A DNA stretch of 64,000 bases from QQVM01 sp964544885 (GTDB lineage Bacteria; Bacteroidota; Bacteroidia; AKYH767-A; 2013-40CM-41-45). The stretch is taken from the NCBI GenBank assembly GCA_964544885.1, contig CAZJDX010000008.1, positions 1 to 64,000 of the forward strand, written 5' to 3'. This document shows, one piece after another, positions 44,618 to 53,566 of this stretch (its first letter is position 1; each line of letters opens with the position of its first letter). The notes beneath the pieces are model-generated. The model ran no database searches. It worked only from the letters and a program-made list of their open reading frames with translations, and was not told the DNA's origin. The position numbers and the translations under genes are program-made.

Positions 44618-46555
44618 ATGATCAAGATTACATTTCCCGACAAAAATGTCCGGGAATACCCAAAGGGAACAAACTCCCTGGAAATTGCCAAAAGCATAAG
44701 TGAAGGACTTGCAAGAAACGTTTACGCAGCAAAAGTCAACGGACAGGTATGGGATCTGACCCGCCCGATATATGAAGATTCACACCTGCAACTTTTAACC
44801 TGGGAAGATGCTGAAGGCAAATCGACCATGTGGCATTCATCGGCCCATCTTATGGCAGAGGCGCTGGAATGTTTTTATCCCGGAGTCAAGTTCGGAATAG
44901 GCCCCCCTGTTGATCATGGCTTTTACTACGATATAGACCTTGGAGGGAGAAGTATATCTTCCGATGATTTTAAGAAGATAGAGGATAAAATGCTGGAACT
45001 GGCCCGGCAATCGAATGAATATGTGAGAAAGGAAGTAAGCAAGAAAGAGGCGCTGGAATTTTTCAAGGCAAAGGGAGATGAATACAAGCTTGACCTCATC
45101 AATGAACTTGAGGACGGTACCATCACCTTTTACGAGCAGGGGAAATTCACCGATCTCTGCAGAGGCCCTCACCTGCCGAATACCGGCTTCATCAAGGCTG
45201 TCAAGCTTACCAATATCGCGGGCGCCTATTGGAGAGGCGACGAAAAGAATAAACAACTTACCCGGGTTTATGGGATAACCTTTCCCAAGAAAAGTCTGCT
45301 GGATGAGTACCTTATCATGCTTGAAGAAGCAAAGAAAAGGGATCACAGAAAGATTGGTAAGGAGATGGAGATCTTTACATTCGACGATGATGTGGGTCCC
45401 GGTCTGGCCTTGTGGCTTCCTAACGGCGCGGTGTTGATCGAACAGCTTGAAAAACTGGCCAAAGATACCGAGCGGAAAGCCGGCTACCAGCGTGTAAGGA
45501 CACCGCATATCGCCAAGGAGAGCATGTATGTTACCAGCGGCCATCTGCCCTATTATGAGGACAGCATGTATCCGCCGATGATCCTGGAAGGAGAAAAGTA
45601 TTATCTCAAGGCGATGAATTGTCCGCATCACCACAAAATCTTCAAAGAGATTAATCCAAGTTATAAGGACTTACCGGTAAGGCTTGCCGAATACGGGACA
45701 TGCTACCGTTATGAACAGAGCGGGGAACTTTTCGGACTGATGAGGGTTCGTTCGCTTCAGATGAACGATGCGCATATCTATTGCACAAAAGAACAGTTTG
45801 CGGATGAATTCAGGGCAGTGAACGAGATGTACCTGAAATATTTCAAGATCTTCAACATTGAAAAATATGTCATGCGTTTCTCGACGCATGCGCCTTCAAA
45901 ACTCGGGAAGAAATATGTCAATGAACCTGAACTGTGGCTTGAAACCGAAGACATGGTCAGGAAGGTCTTGATCGATTCGAACATTCCCTATGTTGAAGTC
46001 GCGGATGAGGGAGCTTTCTACGGACCGAAGATCGATGTGCAGGTTTGGAGTGCGATCGGGAGAGAATTTACCCTGGCCACCAACCAGGTAGACTTCGCCG
46101 TACCGGCCCGTTTTGGACTCAGCTACAGAAACGCCCAGAATCAACTTGAAACGCCTATCTGCATTCACAGGGCACCGCTGGGAACTCATGAAAGGTTTAT
46201 TGGTTTTCTGATCGAGCATTTTGCGGGAAATTTCCCTATCTGGCTGGCTCCCAAGCAGGTAAACATCCTTCCGATCAGCGAAAAATACAACGATTACGCA
46301 AAAAAAGTTTTACAATCACTAATAAATTCCGATATTCGCGGACTGTTGGATTTGCGTGACGAGAAGATAGGGAAGAAAATCAGGGATGCGGAGATAAAAA
46401 AGGTGCCGTATATGCTGATTATAGGCGAGAAAGAGCATAGTGAGAACAAAGTTTCGGTCCGCAAACACGGACAAGGCGACTTGGGTTCCTTTACTCTCTC
46501 TGAATTCGTCAAGATCGTTGAGGATGAAATGGATAAATCTCTCAATGTAAAGTAA
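44618..46555 (+). CDS. thrS: Threonyl-tRNA synthetase
   Basis: A 645-residue class II synthetase. An N-terminal TGS domain (1-62), an editing domain with HSSAHLMAEALE (about 75), the catalytic core with MNCPHHHKIF (zinc Cys), motif 2 YGTCYRYEQSGELFGLMRVRSLQMNDAHIYC, and motif 3 region CIHRAPLGTHERFIGFLIEHFAG, then an anticodon-binding domain (about 540-640). The family typically has an N-terminal TGS plus editing domains, so this is full-length. First gene of thrS-infC-rpmI-rplT. A near -7 box (TACCTTTA, 44585) precedes the ATG by about 25 bases. Confidence 0.97.
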   Translation: MIKITFPDKNVREYPKGTNSLEIAKSISEGLARNVYAAKVNGQVWDLTRPIYEDSHLQLLTWEDAEGKSTMWHSSAHLMAEALECFYPGVKFGIGPPVDHGFYYDIDLGGRSISSDDFKKIEDKMLELARQSNEYVRKEVSKKEALEFFKAKGDEYKLDLINELEDGTITFYEQGKFTDLCRGPHLPNTGFIKAVKLTNIAGAYWRGDEKNKQLTRVYGITFPKKSLLDEYLIMLEEAKKRDHRKIGKEMEIFTFDDDVGPGLALWLPNGAVLIEQLEKLAKDTERKAGYQRVRTPHIAKESMYVTSGHLPYYEDSMYPPMILEGEKYYLKAMNCPHHHKIFKEINPSYKDLPVRLAEYGTCYRYEQSGELFGLMRVRSLQMNDAHIYCTKEQFADEFRAVNEMYLKYFKIFNIEKYVMRFSTHAPSKLGKKYVNEPELWLETEDMVRKVLIDSNIPYVEVADEGAFYGPKIDVQVWSAIGREFTLATNQVDFAVPARFGLSYRNAQNQLETPICIHRAPLGTHERFIGFLIEHFAGNFPIWLAPKQVNILPISEKYNDYAKKVLQSLINSDIRGLLDLRDEKIGKKIRDAEIKKVPYMLIIGEKEHSENKVSVRKHGQGDLGSFTLSEFVKIVEDEMDKSLNVK

Positions 46556-46581
46556 AACAAGAACACGAAACACGAATAAAA

Positions 46582-46587
46582 AGGAGG
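46582..46587 (+). promoter_or_regulatory. Shine-Dalgarno sequence that sets the infC start
   Basis: AGGAGG, a near-perfect anti-16S match, ending 5 bases before the ATA codon at 46593. Such a strong site is unusual in this window, and it marks the AUA start of infC. Confidence 0.85.
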
Positions 46588-46592
46588 ATCAA

Positions 46593-47195
46593 ATAGCCAC
46601 GCAAAGTAATAACAGACCACCCAGGCCGGTATTCAGCCGTCCGCCTTTCCAGAGAGGTCGTGGTCCGGTAAAAAAAGAAGCAGAACATCGAATCAACGAA
46701 CTGATCCGTGCCACGGAAGTCAGGCTGGTTGGAGATAATGTTGAAAGTAATGTTTACACAAGAGAGGAAGCGCTGAGGTTAGCTAAAGAACTCGAGCTAG
46801 ATCTTGTAGAAATAGTTCCTACCGCCGAACCGCCCGTCTGTCGCATTATAGAATACCAAAAGTTTCTGTACGACAAGAAGAAGAAGGAAAAGGAGATGAA
46901 AGCCCGGCAGGGAAAGCAGGTAGTAAAGGAAATACGATTCGGTCCGAATACGGATGATCATGATTTCAACTTCAAAGTGAAACATGCCATCACCTTCCTT
47001 GAAGAAGGAAATAAAGTAAAGGCTTACGTTCATTTCAAGGGACGTTCGATAGCCTATAAGGAAAAAGGAGAGATCATCCTCCTGAAATTCGCGCAGGCTC
47101 TTGAAGAGTACGGAAAAGTAGAATTGTTACCAAAGCTTGAAGGAAACAGGATGTTCCTGCACCTCGCTCCTCTCGCCCACAAGAAGAAAAAATAA
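46593..47195 (+). CDS. infC: Translation initiation factor IF-3 with AUA start codon
   Basis: A 200-residue IF-3. After a Pro/Arg-rich leader (residues 2-26) come the N-domain (INELIRATEVRLVGDNVES, LAKELELDLVEIVPTAEPPVCRIIEYQKFLY), a Lys-rich linker, and the C-domain (KEIRFGPNTDDHDFNFKVKHAITFL, YGKVELLPKLEGNRMFLHLAP). Between the in-frame stop inside the thrS end and 46896 there is no ATG, GTG or TTG codon in this frame; the first ATG, at 46896, would delete the entire N-domain. ATA at 46593 follows AGGAGG by 5 bases. Rare start codons on infC are known from E. coli (AUU), where IF-3 represses its own mRNA by rejecting such starts; I infer the same here. Confidence 0.93.
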   Translation: MATQSNNRPPRPVFSRPPFQRGRGPVKKEAEHRINELIRATEVRLVGDNVESNVYTREEALRLAKELELDLVEIVPTAEPPVCRIIEYQKFLYDKKKKEKEMKARQGKQVVKEIRFGPNTDDHDFNFKVKHAITFLEEGNKVKAYVHFKGRSIAYKEKGEIILLKFAQALEEYGKVELLPKLEGNRMFLHLAPLAHKKKK

Positions 47196-47218
47196 ATTAA
47201 TCTATAATAACCGCGGTA

Positions 47219-47416
47219 ATGCCAAAGATGAAAACACATTCCGGTGCCAAAAAACGCTTCGGGCTGACAGGTACAGGAAAGATCAAGAGAAAGCACGCTT
47301 ACAAAAGCCACATTCTGACCAAGAAAGAAACGACTCAAAAGAGGAACCTTACAGGAACCACGATTGTTTCCGATTCTGACTACAACAGAGTAGCCAAGAT
47401 GCTCGTGTTAAAATAA
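47219..47416 (+). CDS. rpmI: 50S ribosomal protein L35
   Basis: A 65-residue basic protein with the family pattern PKMKTHSGAKKRFGLTGTGKIKR and the later HILTKKETTQKRNL. Lies 23 bases after infC and 86 before rplT, the standard order infC-rpmI-rplT. Confidence 0.97.
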   Translation: MPKMKTHSGAKKRFGLTGTGKIKRKHAYKSHILTKKETTQKRNLTGTTIVSDSDYNRVAKMLVLK

Positions 47417-47502
47417 GCTTTATAACAAGCAGATTCATTAACCAGACAAAGAGCTGAAGTTCTCCTTTCAAAGGGAGGCGCTCCCGTCAAAAAACAAGTA
47501 AA

Positions 47503-47847
47503 ATGCCACGTTCAGTAAATGCCGTCGCCTCCCGTGCACGGAGAAAAAAAATCCTAAAACTCGCCAAAGGTAATTTTGGCGCAAGAGGCAATGTATTAAC
47601 CGTTGCCAAGAACACCGTTGAAAAAGGTCTGGGCTATGCCTACAGAGACCGCCGTACCAAGAAACGAAACTTCCGTTCATTGTGGATCCAGCGTATCAAC
47701 GCCGGCGCCCGCGAACACGGATTAAGCTATTCAGAACTGATGGGAAAAGTCCATGCAAAAAACCTGGGGCTTAACCGTAAGACACTTGCCGATCTGGCCA
47801 TGAATCATCCACAGGCTTTCAAAGCGATAATAGATTCAGTAAAGTAA
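47503..47847 (+). CDS. rplT: 50S ribosomal protein L20
   Basis: A 114-residue ribosomal protein: MPRSVNAVASRARRKKILKLAKG, then RDRRTKKRNFRSLWIQRINAGAREHGLSYS. L20 binds 23S rRNA early in 50S assembly and often represses its own operon; the 86-base gap before it could contain such a site, but I do not see a clear one. Last gene of the operon, followed by a terminator. Confidence 0.97.
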   Translation: MPRSVNAVASRARRKKILKLAKGNFGARGNVLTVAKNTVEKGLGYAYRDRRTKKRNFRSLWIQRINAGAREHGLSYSELMGKVHAKNLGLNRKTLADLAMNHPQAFKAIIDSVK

Positions 47848-47885
47848 TAAAAACTACGCCATAGTTTTTAGTTTTTGAATGACAG

Positions 47886-47913
47886 AGGGAACCAACAGGT
47901 TCCCTTTTTTTTT
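47886..47913 (+). terminator. Terminator of the thrS-infC-rpmI-rplT operon
   Basis: Stem AGGGAACC / GGTTCCCT with a 4-base loop, followed by a run of nine T. It is 38 bases after the rplT stop. Confidence 0.9.
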
Positions 47914-48155
47914 AAGGATCAATGGAATTTCCCGATAAAATTCAAAACGGAGGCTCCATAGAAAGCGTTGGAGGGACGGGGAAAAGTTCCAAACATAAAA
48001 AAGAATATTTCCCATACAGCTTAGCAGACTTTATCAAGTATCTACCCGATTAGCGGAAAGGATTCGAAAAGCGTATGCTTCAACTTGTTCAATTAAAGGA
48101 ACACGATATAGTGTCCGGATAAAAAAGTATATTAAGATCCGGAAGGAGTAGCAGT
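47914..48155. other. Convergent gap without a gene
   Basis: Lies between the rplT terminator and the stop of the TPR gene. No gene, RNA or repeat stands out; there is no terminator of quality for the minus-strand TPR gene. Confidence 0.5.
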
Positions 48156-49196
48156 TCAGCGGACACCGAGCAGTTCAAGTCTGTCCAGCGCGAGTCCGTA
48201 GCTGGGGAAAACGTTCAATGCAGCACGGTAGTCTTTGATGGCGGATTCCTTGTCTCCTGAAAACTCATAAGCCAGACCCCGGTTGTAATAGGCCTCGACA
48301 TAATGTTCGTCGATGTTAATGGCCGCGCTGAAATTTTTAATGGCTTCAGGATAATTTTTCCGGTTTACCAGTTCTATGAATCCTAGATTATACCAGGCGT
48401 CCTTATAGTTAGGATTGTTCTTAAGTATGGCTTTATAATCCTCTTCCGCCTTTTGCAATTGTGAATCTTCCTGATAATAAAAACCACGATTATATAAGGC
48501 CTCCTCGCTTCCGGGCCTCACCTTAAGGGCGTTGCTGTAATATTGTATTGCCAGGTCATTTCCTCTTGCCCCATATATTAATCCCAGTTGAATATAGGCG
48601 TCGTAATAATCAGGATCCAATTCCACCACTGTGGTAAAACTGGAAACTGCCCTTGCCGTATCACCGGCTTCTTTATAAACAAAGCCTTTGATAAAATAGG
48701 CTCTTGCCTTTCTGCTGTCAATTCGTAATGCAGCATTGGCGTATTCAATCGCTTTGGGATAAGCCTTCAGATACATATAAAGTTCGCTCAGTTTCAGGTT
48801 AGCTTCCAAATTTCCAGGATCCAGTTGAATACACTTTTCAAATGCCTGAACCGCTTTATGTATTTGCAAACCCCTGAAACTAATATCAGCCAGCAGTAAA
48901 TAATAATCGGCTTTGCCTGAATCCAGACTTACAGCCTTGTTTGCGTCCTGAAAAGCCTGCTGAAGAATCCCACGTTGCAGAAAGAGGCTTGAGCGTTGAA
49001 AATACGCTGCCGCGTCTGTGGAATCTCTTGCTATGCGTTCATTAAGACTGATTAGCATATTACCTGACCTGACAGAATCGGTCAGCTCCGAAGTATCCGT
49101 TGACTCAATTTTCTTGCTTCTGTCGCATGCAGAAAGCAGGATCAGGGAAGCAAGAATTAAAATTATTTGTGCTCTGTATCCGAGATAATTCTCCAT
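48156..49196 (-). CDS. Tetratricopeptide-repeat lipoprotein
   Basis: A 346-residue protein. The signal peptide ends in lipobox LLSACDRS, so it is probably an outer- or inner-membrane lipoprotein. About eight TPR units of 34 residues follow, with the alternating pattern (AYFQRSSLFLQRGILQQAFQDA; EAYYNRGLAYEFSGDKESAIKDY and similar). TPRs are protein-binding scaffolds; the partner is unknown. Separated from recA by a terminator at 49203-49243. Confidence 0.9.
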   Translation of the reverse strand: MENYLGYRAQIILILASLILLSACDRSKKIESTDTSELTDSVRSGNMLISLNERIARDSTDAAAYFQRSSLFLQRGILQQAFQDANKAVSLDSGKADYYLLLADISFRGLQIHKAVQAFEKCIQLDPGNLEANLKLSELYMYLKAYPKAIEYANAALRIDSRKARAYFIKGFVYKEAGDTARAVSSFTTVVELDPDYYDAYIQLGLIYGARGNDLAIQYYSNALKVRPGSEEALYNRGFYYQEDSQLQKAEEDYKAILKNNPNYKDAWYNLGFIELVNRKNYPEAIKNFSAAINIDEHYVEAYYNRGLAYEFSGDKESAIKDYRAALNVFPSYGLALDRLELLGVR

Positions 49197-49202
49197 AGAA
49201 AT

Positions 49203-49243
49203 AAAAAACCATCAGTCTGCCGGATTGGGGGCAAAACTGATGG
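49203..49243 (-). terminator. Terminator after recA
   Basis: On the minus strand CCATCAGT and ACTGATGG pair around a 19-base loop and lead into a T run (complement of 49203-49208). It lies between the recA stop (49266) and the TPR gene start (49196). Confidence 0.7.
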
Positions 49244-49265
49244 CACCAAATTACAAATTAATCGT

Positions 49266-50309
49266 TCAGGATTGAGTAATCTCCGTAAAGGACTGACGGA
49301 TCTTTGTTTCGAGCTCTTCGGCGAGTTCAGGATTGTCGAGTAACAATTGCTTCACCGCATCCCTGCCCTGCCCGAGTTTGGTTTCATTATAGCTGAACCA
49401 TGAACCCGACTTCTTAATGATTCCTTTGTCTACACCAAGATCTACAATCTCACCTACTTTAGAAATTCCTTCTCCGTACATGATATCAAATTCGGCAAGG
49501 CGGAAAGGAGGCGCAACCTTATTCTTCACAATCTTTACCTTGGTTCTGTTACCTACAATATTATCTCCATCCTTGATCTGTCCGATCCTGCGGATATCAA
49601 GACGAACGGAAGCATAGAACTTCAAGGCGTTACCACCTGTGGTTGTTTCAGGATTTCCGAACATGACACCGATTTTTTCACGAAGCTGGTTGATGAAAAT
49701 ACAGCAGCAACCGGTTCTGCTTATGGAGGCTGTTAATTTACGAAGCGCCTGGGACATCAGCCTTGCCTGTAGTCCCATTTTGCTGTCACCCATCTCCCCT
49801 TCGATTTCGCTCTTGGGTGTCAAAGCGGCGACAGAGTCGATCACGATGATATCAATGGCCCCGGAACGGATCAGGTTCTCAGTGATCTCCAGCGCCTGCT
49901 CACCGTTATCGGGCTGGGAAATGAGGAGATTCTCCAGATCAACGCCCAACTTTTGAGCATAGCTGCTGTCAAAAGCATGTTCAGCGTCGATAAAGGCAGC
50001 AATACCACCGTTGCGCTGCACATTCGCGATGGCGTGCAGAGCCAGCGTGGTTTTACCTGAAGATTCCGGTCCGTAAATCTCGATCACACGACCTACCGGA
50101 AGTCCGCCGATACCGAGCGCATTATCAAGGGAGATTGATCCTGTTGAAATGGCAGCGATCTGCTCGACAGCCCCCTCGCCCAGTTTCATTATTGTTCCTT
50201 TGCCATAGGTTTTTTCAATCTTATCAATGGTTAATTGCAAGGCTTTTAATTTTTCCTTTGCATTCTCTTTAAGAGTTTCCCTGGTTTCTTTTACTTCTGC
50301 TGTTGCCAT
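49266..50309 (-). CDS. recA: Recombinase RecA
   Basis: A 347-residue RecA. The core shows GKGTIMKLGEGA, Walker A GPESSGKTT (about residue 70), FIDAEHAFD, Walker B IIVIDSVAALTP, and loop 2 INQLREKIGVMFGNPETTTGG. The acidic C-terminus is short. RecA drives homologous recombination and the SOS response. A -7 box lies at 50384-50391. No LexA box of Gram-negative type is visible upstream. Confidence 0.97.
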   Translation of the reverse strand: MATAEVKETRETLKENAKEKLKALQLTIDKIEKTYGKGTIMKLGEGAVEQIAAISTGSISLDNALGIGGLPVGRVIEIYGPESSGKTTLALHAIANVQRNGGIAAFIDAEHAFDSSYAQKLGVDLENLLISQPDNGEQALEITENLIRSGAIDIIVIDSVAALTPKSEIEGEMGDSKMGLQARLMSQALRKLTASISRTGCCCIFINQLREKIGVMFGNPETTTGGNALKFYASVRLDIRRIGQIKDGDNIVGNRTKVKIVKNKVAPPFRLAEFDIMYGEGISKVGEIVDLGVDKGIIKKSGSWFSYNETKLGQGRDAVKQLLLDNPELAEELETKIRQSFTEITQS

Positions 50310-50600
50310 TTTTCTTTTTTTATGTGGGTTTAACTTATTTTTTTCCGGTCCTTATGAGTCTGATATCGTCATCAATTGTTTAACAAAGATACATCCGAAG
50401 TACGCAACCTATTTGCGCGCCGAATTTTTATTTCAAGAATCTGTAATGAACTTATCAACAATCGTTCTTTTCAGCTCATTTTTCAAGAAATTCAGATTAC
50501 TATCTGATCTTTATGAATGATTGTAAAGCAATCATTGCTGCTATTCCCAAATGTGTAAAAACTTTCAATCAGTCCGACACATCCCTGAAAATTATTTAAT
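50310..50600. other. Upstream region of recA
   Basis: Contains the recA -7 box. Otherwise AT-rich and without a supported gene. Confidence 0.5.
50384..50391 (-). promoter_or_regulatory. -7 box of recA
   Basis: On the minus strand TATCTTTG, an exact TAnnTTTG, about 75 bases before the recA ATG. No -33 TTG at a normal distance is seen. Confidence 0.45.
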
Positions 50601-50628
50601 AAAAAAACCCGCCTCTGATGAGACGGGT
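50601..50628 (-). terminator. Terminator of the GIN-PadR-PspC operon
   Basis: Minus-strand stem ACCCGTCTC / GAGGCGGGT with one mismatch and loop ATCA, followed by seven T. It is 29 bases after the PspC-gene stop. Confidence 0.9.
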
Positions 50629-50657
50629 GGAATCCAACCTGAAAAAATTTTTCTGAC

Positions 50658-52430
50658 TTAAGGTATGATGGGGACAGCAGGCGGTACCGGAACATCAGGA
50701 CTCCTGGAATCCGACTTGATCCTGATCTTTGTTTTGCCCCCATCCTTAATGATTATTCCATTACTGTCGATGGCGACTTTTTCTCCATCGGGTCCGGTGA
50801 TATGCACACCGTTGTTGTCAATGCGGATCCGGTGCTCATCACCCTCATCATAAAATTCGAAACGTTCTCCGTCAATGGATGATTCGGAACCATCGCAATC
50901 CACACAGCTCAATCCTTTTGATGTCATCTTCCAGGTACGTTCAAGCATATCATTATCCCAGATATTCTGAACATTATCTATGTCGTATATGTAATCCCCC
51001 ATACTCTTATCCAGGTAAACCTGTGCACCGACAGGTACCCTCAGCAGGATCTGAACTTTCTGTCCGCGGTATTTCTGGATCCTGTCAACACTGAAATATC
51101 TCTGAAGAGTAAGAAGGGAATCCTTTTGTACAAAACTGTAGTTGATTCGTGTGGCGTTCTCAATGGCAGACTTACGACTGCCTCCGCGCGCATAAAAGAT
51201 CTCCACGATTTCAAAGGAATCGATTGGGCTCTTAACAATATCAACTTTCAGATTGTTTGAATAGAGTGAATCGTCATCGATCCTGAGATTAAAGTCATCT
51301 TTCCAGTTCCTGCCATAGTCAACACCGTAATCCTTTTCTTCATTCCTGTTATGCGCCATTTCCAGGTAGATCTTTCCCTGAGGAGGCTGCATCAGTGTGA
51401 TTGACGTTCTGATGTTATCCCCCTCCCTGAAATCGGCGGCAACCCGGACTCCGATAAAAACACAAATACCCAGACCAATCAGCCACAGACCCAGTGCGGT
51501 TAGTCCGACTACTTTGTTCCCTTTCCTTATATTGAACAGAATTCTGGCTCCGGCATAAGCGAGCATAAGAAAAGGAATGCCAACGAACAGAAGGAGACCT
51601 ATGTAAGCAAATGAGAACTGTGTAGCCGAATCGAATATGAGTCTCCATAAATGCGGGTAGGTAGTTCCGGGGACACCCAGGAAGGCAGGTACAGACATGA
51701 TCATTCCGAAGGCTACCACCAGACCGATCAGAATGAAAAAGATGGCAATCAGCTTACCGAGGAAGATGAAGAAGAATTTGAATATCTCACCGATGGCTTC
51801 AAAAATTCTTCCCACTACGGTTCCCTCCTTCTTAACTCCGTCCTTGGCACTCTCTGAAAAACGAAGTTCTTCCTTCACGTTCTTCTCAATATTGGAGACA
51901 TTAATCCTTTCGCCTCTCATCTGAAGTTTTTCAGCAGTAGTCCTGGCTTCAGGCATGATGATCCAAAGAATGATATACAATACAATACCCGAACCAAAGG
52001 CGAAGAAGATGAATACAAAGGCCAGCCGGATCCAGATCGCATCAATATCAAAGTAGGAAGCAACACCTGAGCAGACACCCCCAAGTAACTTATCATCAGG
52101 ATTACGGAATAATCTCTTTCTGACGGCAGAGGAAGTTCCTTCAGGCTGAACGGATTGATTATCTGCCTCAGCGCCGAACTCTTCAGGTCTTCCCATTTGA
52201 GATGTAACCTGTTCAACGTCTTCCAGTGTGATCACATTTTTACTTTCCCGCAATTTTTCCTGGAACATCTCAGCGATTCTCGATTCTATATCCTCCATGA
52301 TCTCATCACGTCCTTCCGACTGTGTGAAATGACTCCGGATGGATTCAAGATATTGCCTGAAGCGCTCGTATGCGTTCTCATCTATGTGGAATACGATTCC
52401 ACCTATATTGACTGTGACTGTCTTATTCAT
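50658..52430 (-). CDS. PspC-domain membrane protein
   Basis: A 590-residue protein. An N-terminal cytoplasmic domain (1-85) includes VTVNIGGIVFHIDENAYERFRQYL and a helical region typical of this group. A PspC domain follows (about 107-165): FRNPDDKLLGGVCSGVASYFDIDAIWIRLAFVFI. Several more membrane helices lie between about 215 and 335. The last 240 residues are extracytoplasmic and beta-rich, ending in a Lys/Asp-rich tail. PspC proteins act in membrane-stress responses. It begins inside the PadR gene (8-base overlap), so the two are co-translated. Confidence 0.88.
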   Translation of the reverse strand: MNKTVTVNIGGIVFHIDENAYERFRQYLESIRSHFTQSEGRDEIMEDIESRIAEMFQEKLRESKNVITLEDVEQVTSQMGRPEEFGAEADNQSVQPEGTSSAVRKRLFRNPDDKLLGGVCSGVASYFDIDAIWIRLAFVFIFFAFGSGIVLYIILWIIMPEARTTAEKLQMRGERINVSNIEKNVKEELRFSESAKDGVKKEGTVVGRIFEAIGEIFKFFFIFLGKLIAIFFILIGLVVAFGMIMSVPAFLGVPGTTYPHLWRLIFDSATQFSFAYIGLLLFVGIPFLMLAYAGARILFNIRKGNKVVGLTALGLWLIGLGICVFIGVRVAADFREGDNIRTSITLMQPPQGKIYLEMAHNRNEEKDYGVDYGRNWKDDFNLRIDDDSLYSNNLKVDIVKSPIDSFEIVEIFYARGGSRKSAIENATRINYSFVQKDSLLTLQRYFSVDRIQKYRGQKVQILLRVPVGAQVYLDKSMGDYIYDIDNVQNIWDNDMLERTWKMTSKGLSCVDCDGSESSIDGERFEFYDEGDEHRIRIDNNGVHITGPDGEKVAIDSNGIIIKDGGKTKIRIKSDSRSPDVPVPPAVPIIP

Positions 52431-52773
52431 GATGGCTGGATTTTTTTTGTGTGGTTAGGTTTACTGCTTCGACCAGTTCTTTCCAGGTCAGACGTAATTC
52501 TTCAAGAAACTTCTCGCCCAATGGGGTAAGAGAATAATATTTCCGTGGTGGTCCCGATTTGCTTTCTTCCCAACGATATTGAAGCAATCCGCCGTTCTTC
52601 AGGCGGGTCAGAAGAGGATACAGAGTACCCTCCACTACAATCAGCTTTGATTGTTTCATGCGTTCAATGATATCGGAAGGATAAACCTCTTCATGCGACA
52701 ATATGGAGAGGATACAAAACTCAAGGACTCCTTTACGCATCTGAGCCTGGGTATTTTCTAAATTACTGCTCAT
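52423..52773 (-). CDS. PadR-family transcriptional regulator
   Basis: A 116-residue winged-helix regulator. The core QMRKGVLEFCILSILSHEEVYPSDIIERMKQ, then IVVEGTLYPLLTRLKNGGLLQYRWEES, then GPPRKYYSLTPLGEKFLEEL is the PadR pattern; the C-terminal dimerisation helix is short. PadR proteins usually repress their own operon and bind inverted repeats. The likely operators are the repeats at 53493-53509 and 53548-53566 in front of the GIN gene, about 0.7 kb upstream in the same operon; that is inference. Confidence 0.9.
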   Translation of the reverse strand: MSSNLENTQAQMRKGVLEFCILSILSHEEVYPSDIIERMKQSKLIVVEGTLYPLLTRLKNGGLLQYRWEESKSGPPRKYYSLTPLGEKFLEELRLTWKELVEAVNLTTQKKSSHHE

Positions 52774-52828
52774 GGCTTTTTATATTTATGTGGTAAATGG
52801 AGATTTATCAGGTTGATCCCTGTTGATA

Positions 52829-53455
52829 TCAATTGTGAAGATTTAAGGTAGGACGTGCGCCTTGTTCCCGGCGAATAGATGTGCGCGAAGCTGAGTTCCC
52901 GTCATTCTTTTCTTCAGTAGCTATGAAGGCATCCAGACCGCTTGAGTATACCTGTCCATTCCCATACACTCTTGAAAAACTGCTGCCGGTGCTTCCGGAG
53001 GCGTAAATCTTACCTGAGCCCTTCACGATCATTCCTAAAGAGAGGCTTCTGACGTCCAGACGTATGCTGCCACTCCCATTTACTTTGAGCAATAACATAT
53101 CTGAATTAATAATGTCGGGTGAATACACCCTTGCGCTGCCGTTCACTTCGATCAGACTTAATTCACCAACCGATACATAAATAGTGAGCGGTTTATGGTT
53201 GTTACCTGAAATGATGAGGCTTCCGTTCTCCACCTCTGTCCTCACCCTTCCCAGGTCTTTCTGCTCCCCTTCGAACCTGATGGAACTCTTATCGCCATAT
53301 TCCAGGATGACATTTGCCGGACTGTTGATGACGAGACCATAAAAATTTTCAAGTTCACGGACACTTGAAGTGTTGATCGCAGCTTCACCGTTCGCGGCTG
53401 AAGCACAGGCTGTCAGGGTGATGAACAAGGCAGCAAGGATGGTTTGAGTTTTCAT
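52829..53455 (-). CDS. Head-GIN domain (DUF2807) exported protein
   Basis: A 208-residue protein with a signal peptide ending near ACASAANG. The domain shows FYGLVINSPANVILEYGD followed by short beta-repeats (LIEVNGSARVYS, LLKVNGSGSIRL, GMIVKGSGKIYA, RVYGNGQVYS), the single-stranded beta-helix-like head-GIN pattern. Function not established; the gene recurs next to PadR and PspC genes in Bacteroidota. First gene of that operon here, 55 bases before padR, driven from 53526-53557. Confidence 0.88.
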   Translation of the reverse strand: MKTQTILAALFITLTACASAANGEAAINTSSVRELENFYGLVINSPANVILEYGDKSSIRFEGEQKDLGRVRTEVENGSLIISGNNHKPLTIYVSVGELSLIEVNGSARVYSPDIINSDMLLLKVNGSGSIRLDVRSLSLGMIVKGSGKIYASGSTGSSFSRVYGNGQVYSSGLDAFIATEEKNDGNSASRTSIRREQGARPTLNLHN

Positions 53456-53492
53456 TGTATGGATTTTTATTTTGTATGAGGAAGAGATAAAT

Positions 53493-53509
53493 ATAGTACT
53501 GTGTAATAC
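53493..53509 (-). promoter_or_regulatory. Second, imperfect operator-like repeat
   Basis: Contains TACTGTGTAATAC, matching 11 of 13 bases of the first half of the palindrome at 53548. The 9-mer ATAGTACTG (53493-53501) recurs exactly at 53561-53569. The site falls just downstream of the expected transcription start, in the leader of the GIN gene. Confidence 0.5.
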
Positions 53510-53525
53510 CTTTTAAATGGTAATG

Positions 53526-53557
53526 CAAAGATATGTTCATAAAATGATACTATGCAA
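53526..53557 (-). promoter_or_regulatory. Promoter of the GIN-PadR-PspC operon
   Basis: On the minus strand TTG (53557-53555), 21 bases, TATCTTTG (53533-53526). The expected start is about 65 bases before the GIN ATG. The -33 element lies inside the palindrome at 53548-53566. Confidence 0.65.
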
Positions 53558-53566
53558 TACATAGTA
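53548..53566. promoter_or_regulatory. Perfect inverted repeat, likely PadR operator
   Basis: TACTATG, five bases, CATAGTA: perfect 7-base arms, containing ATG...CAT as in known PadR operators. It covers the -33 region of the operon promoter, so binding would block RNA polymerase. Confidence 0.6.

Noticed and set aside
44837..45634. 265-codon antisense frame within thrS
   Set aside because: Shadow of a strongly conserved gene; no homology pattern, promoter or ribosome site of its own.
46896..47195. 99-aa open frame as a separate small gene
   Set aside because: It is the C-domain of IF-3; the full gene begins on ATA at 46593.
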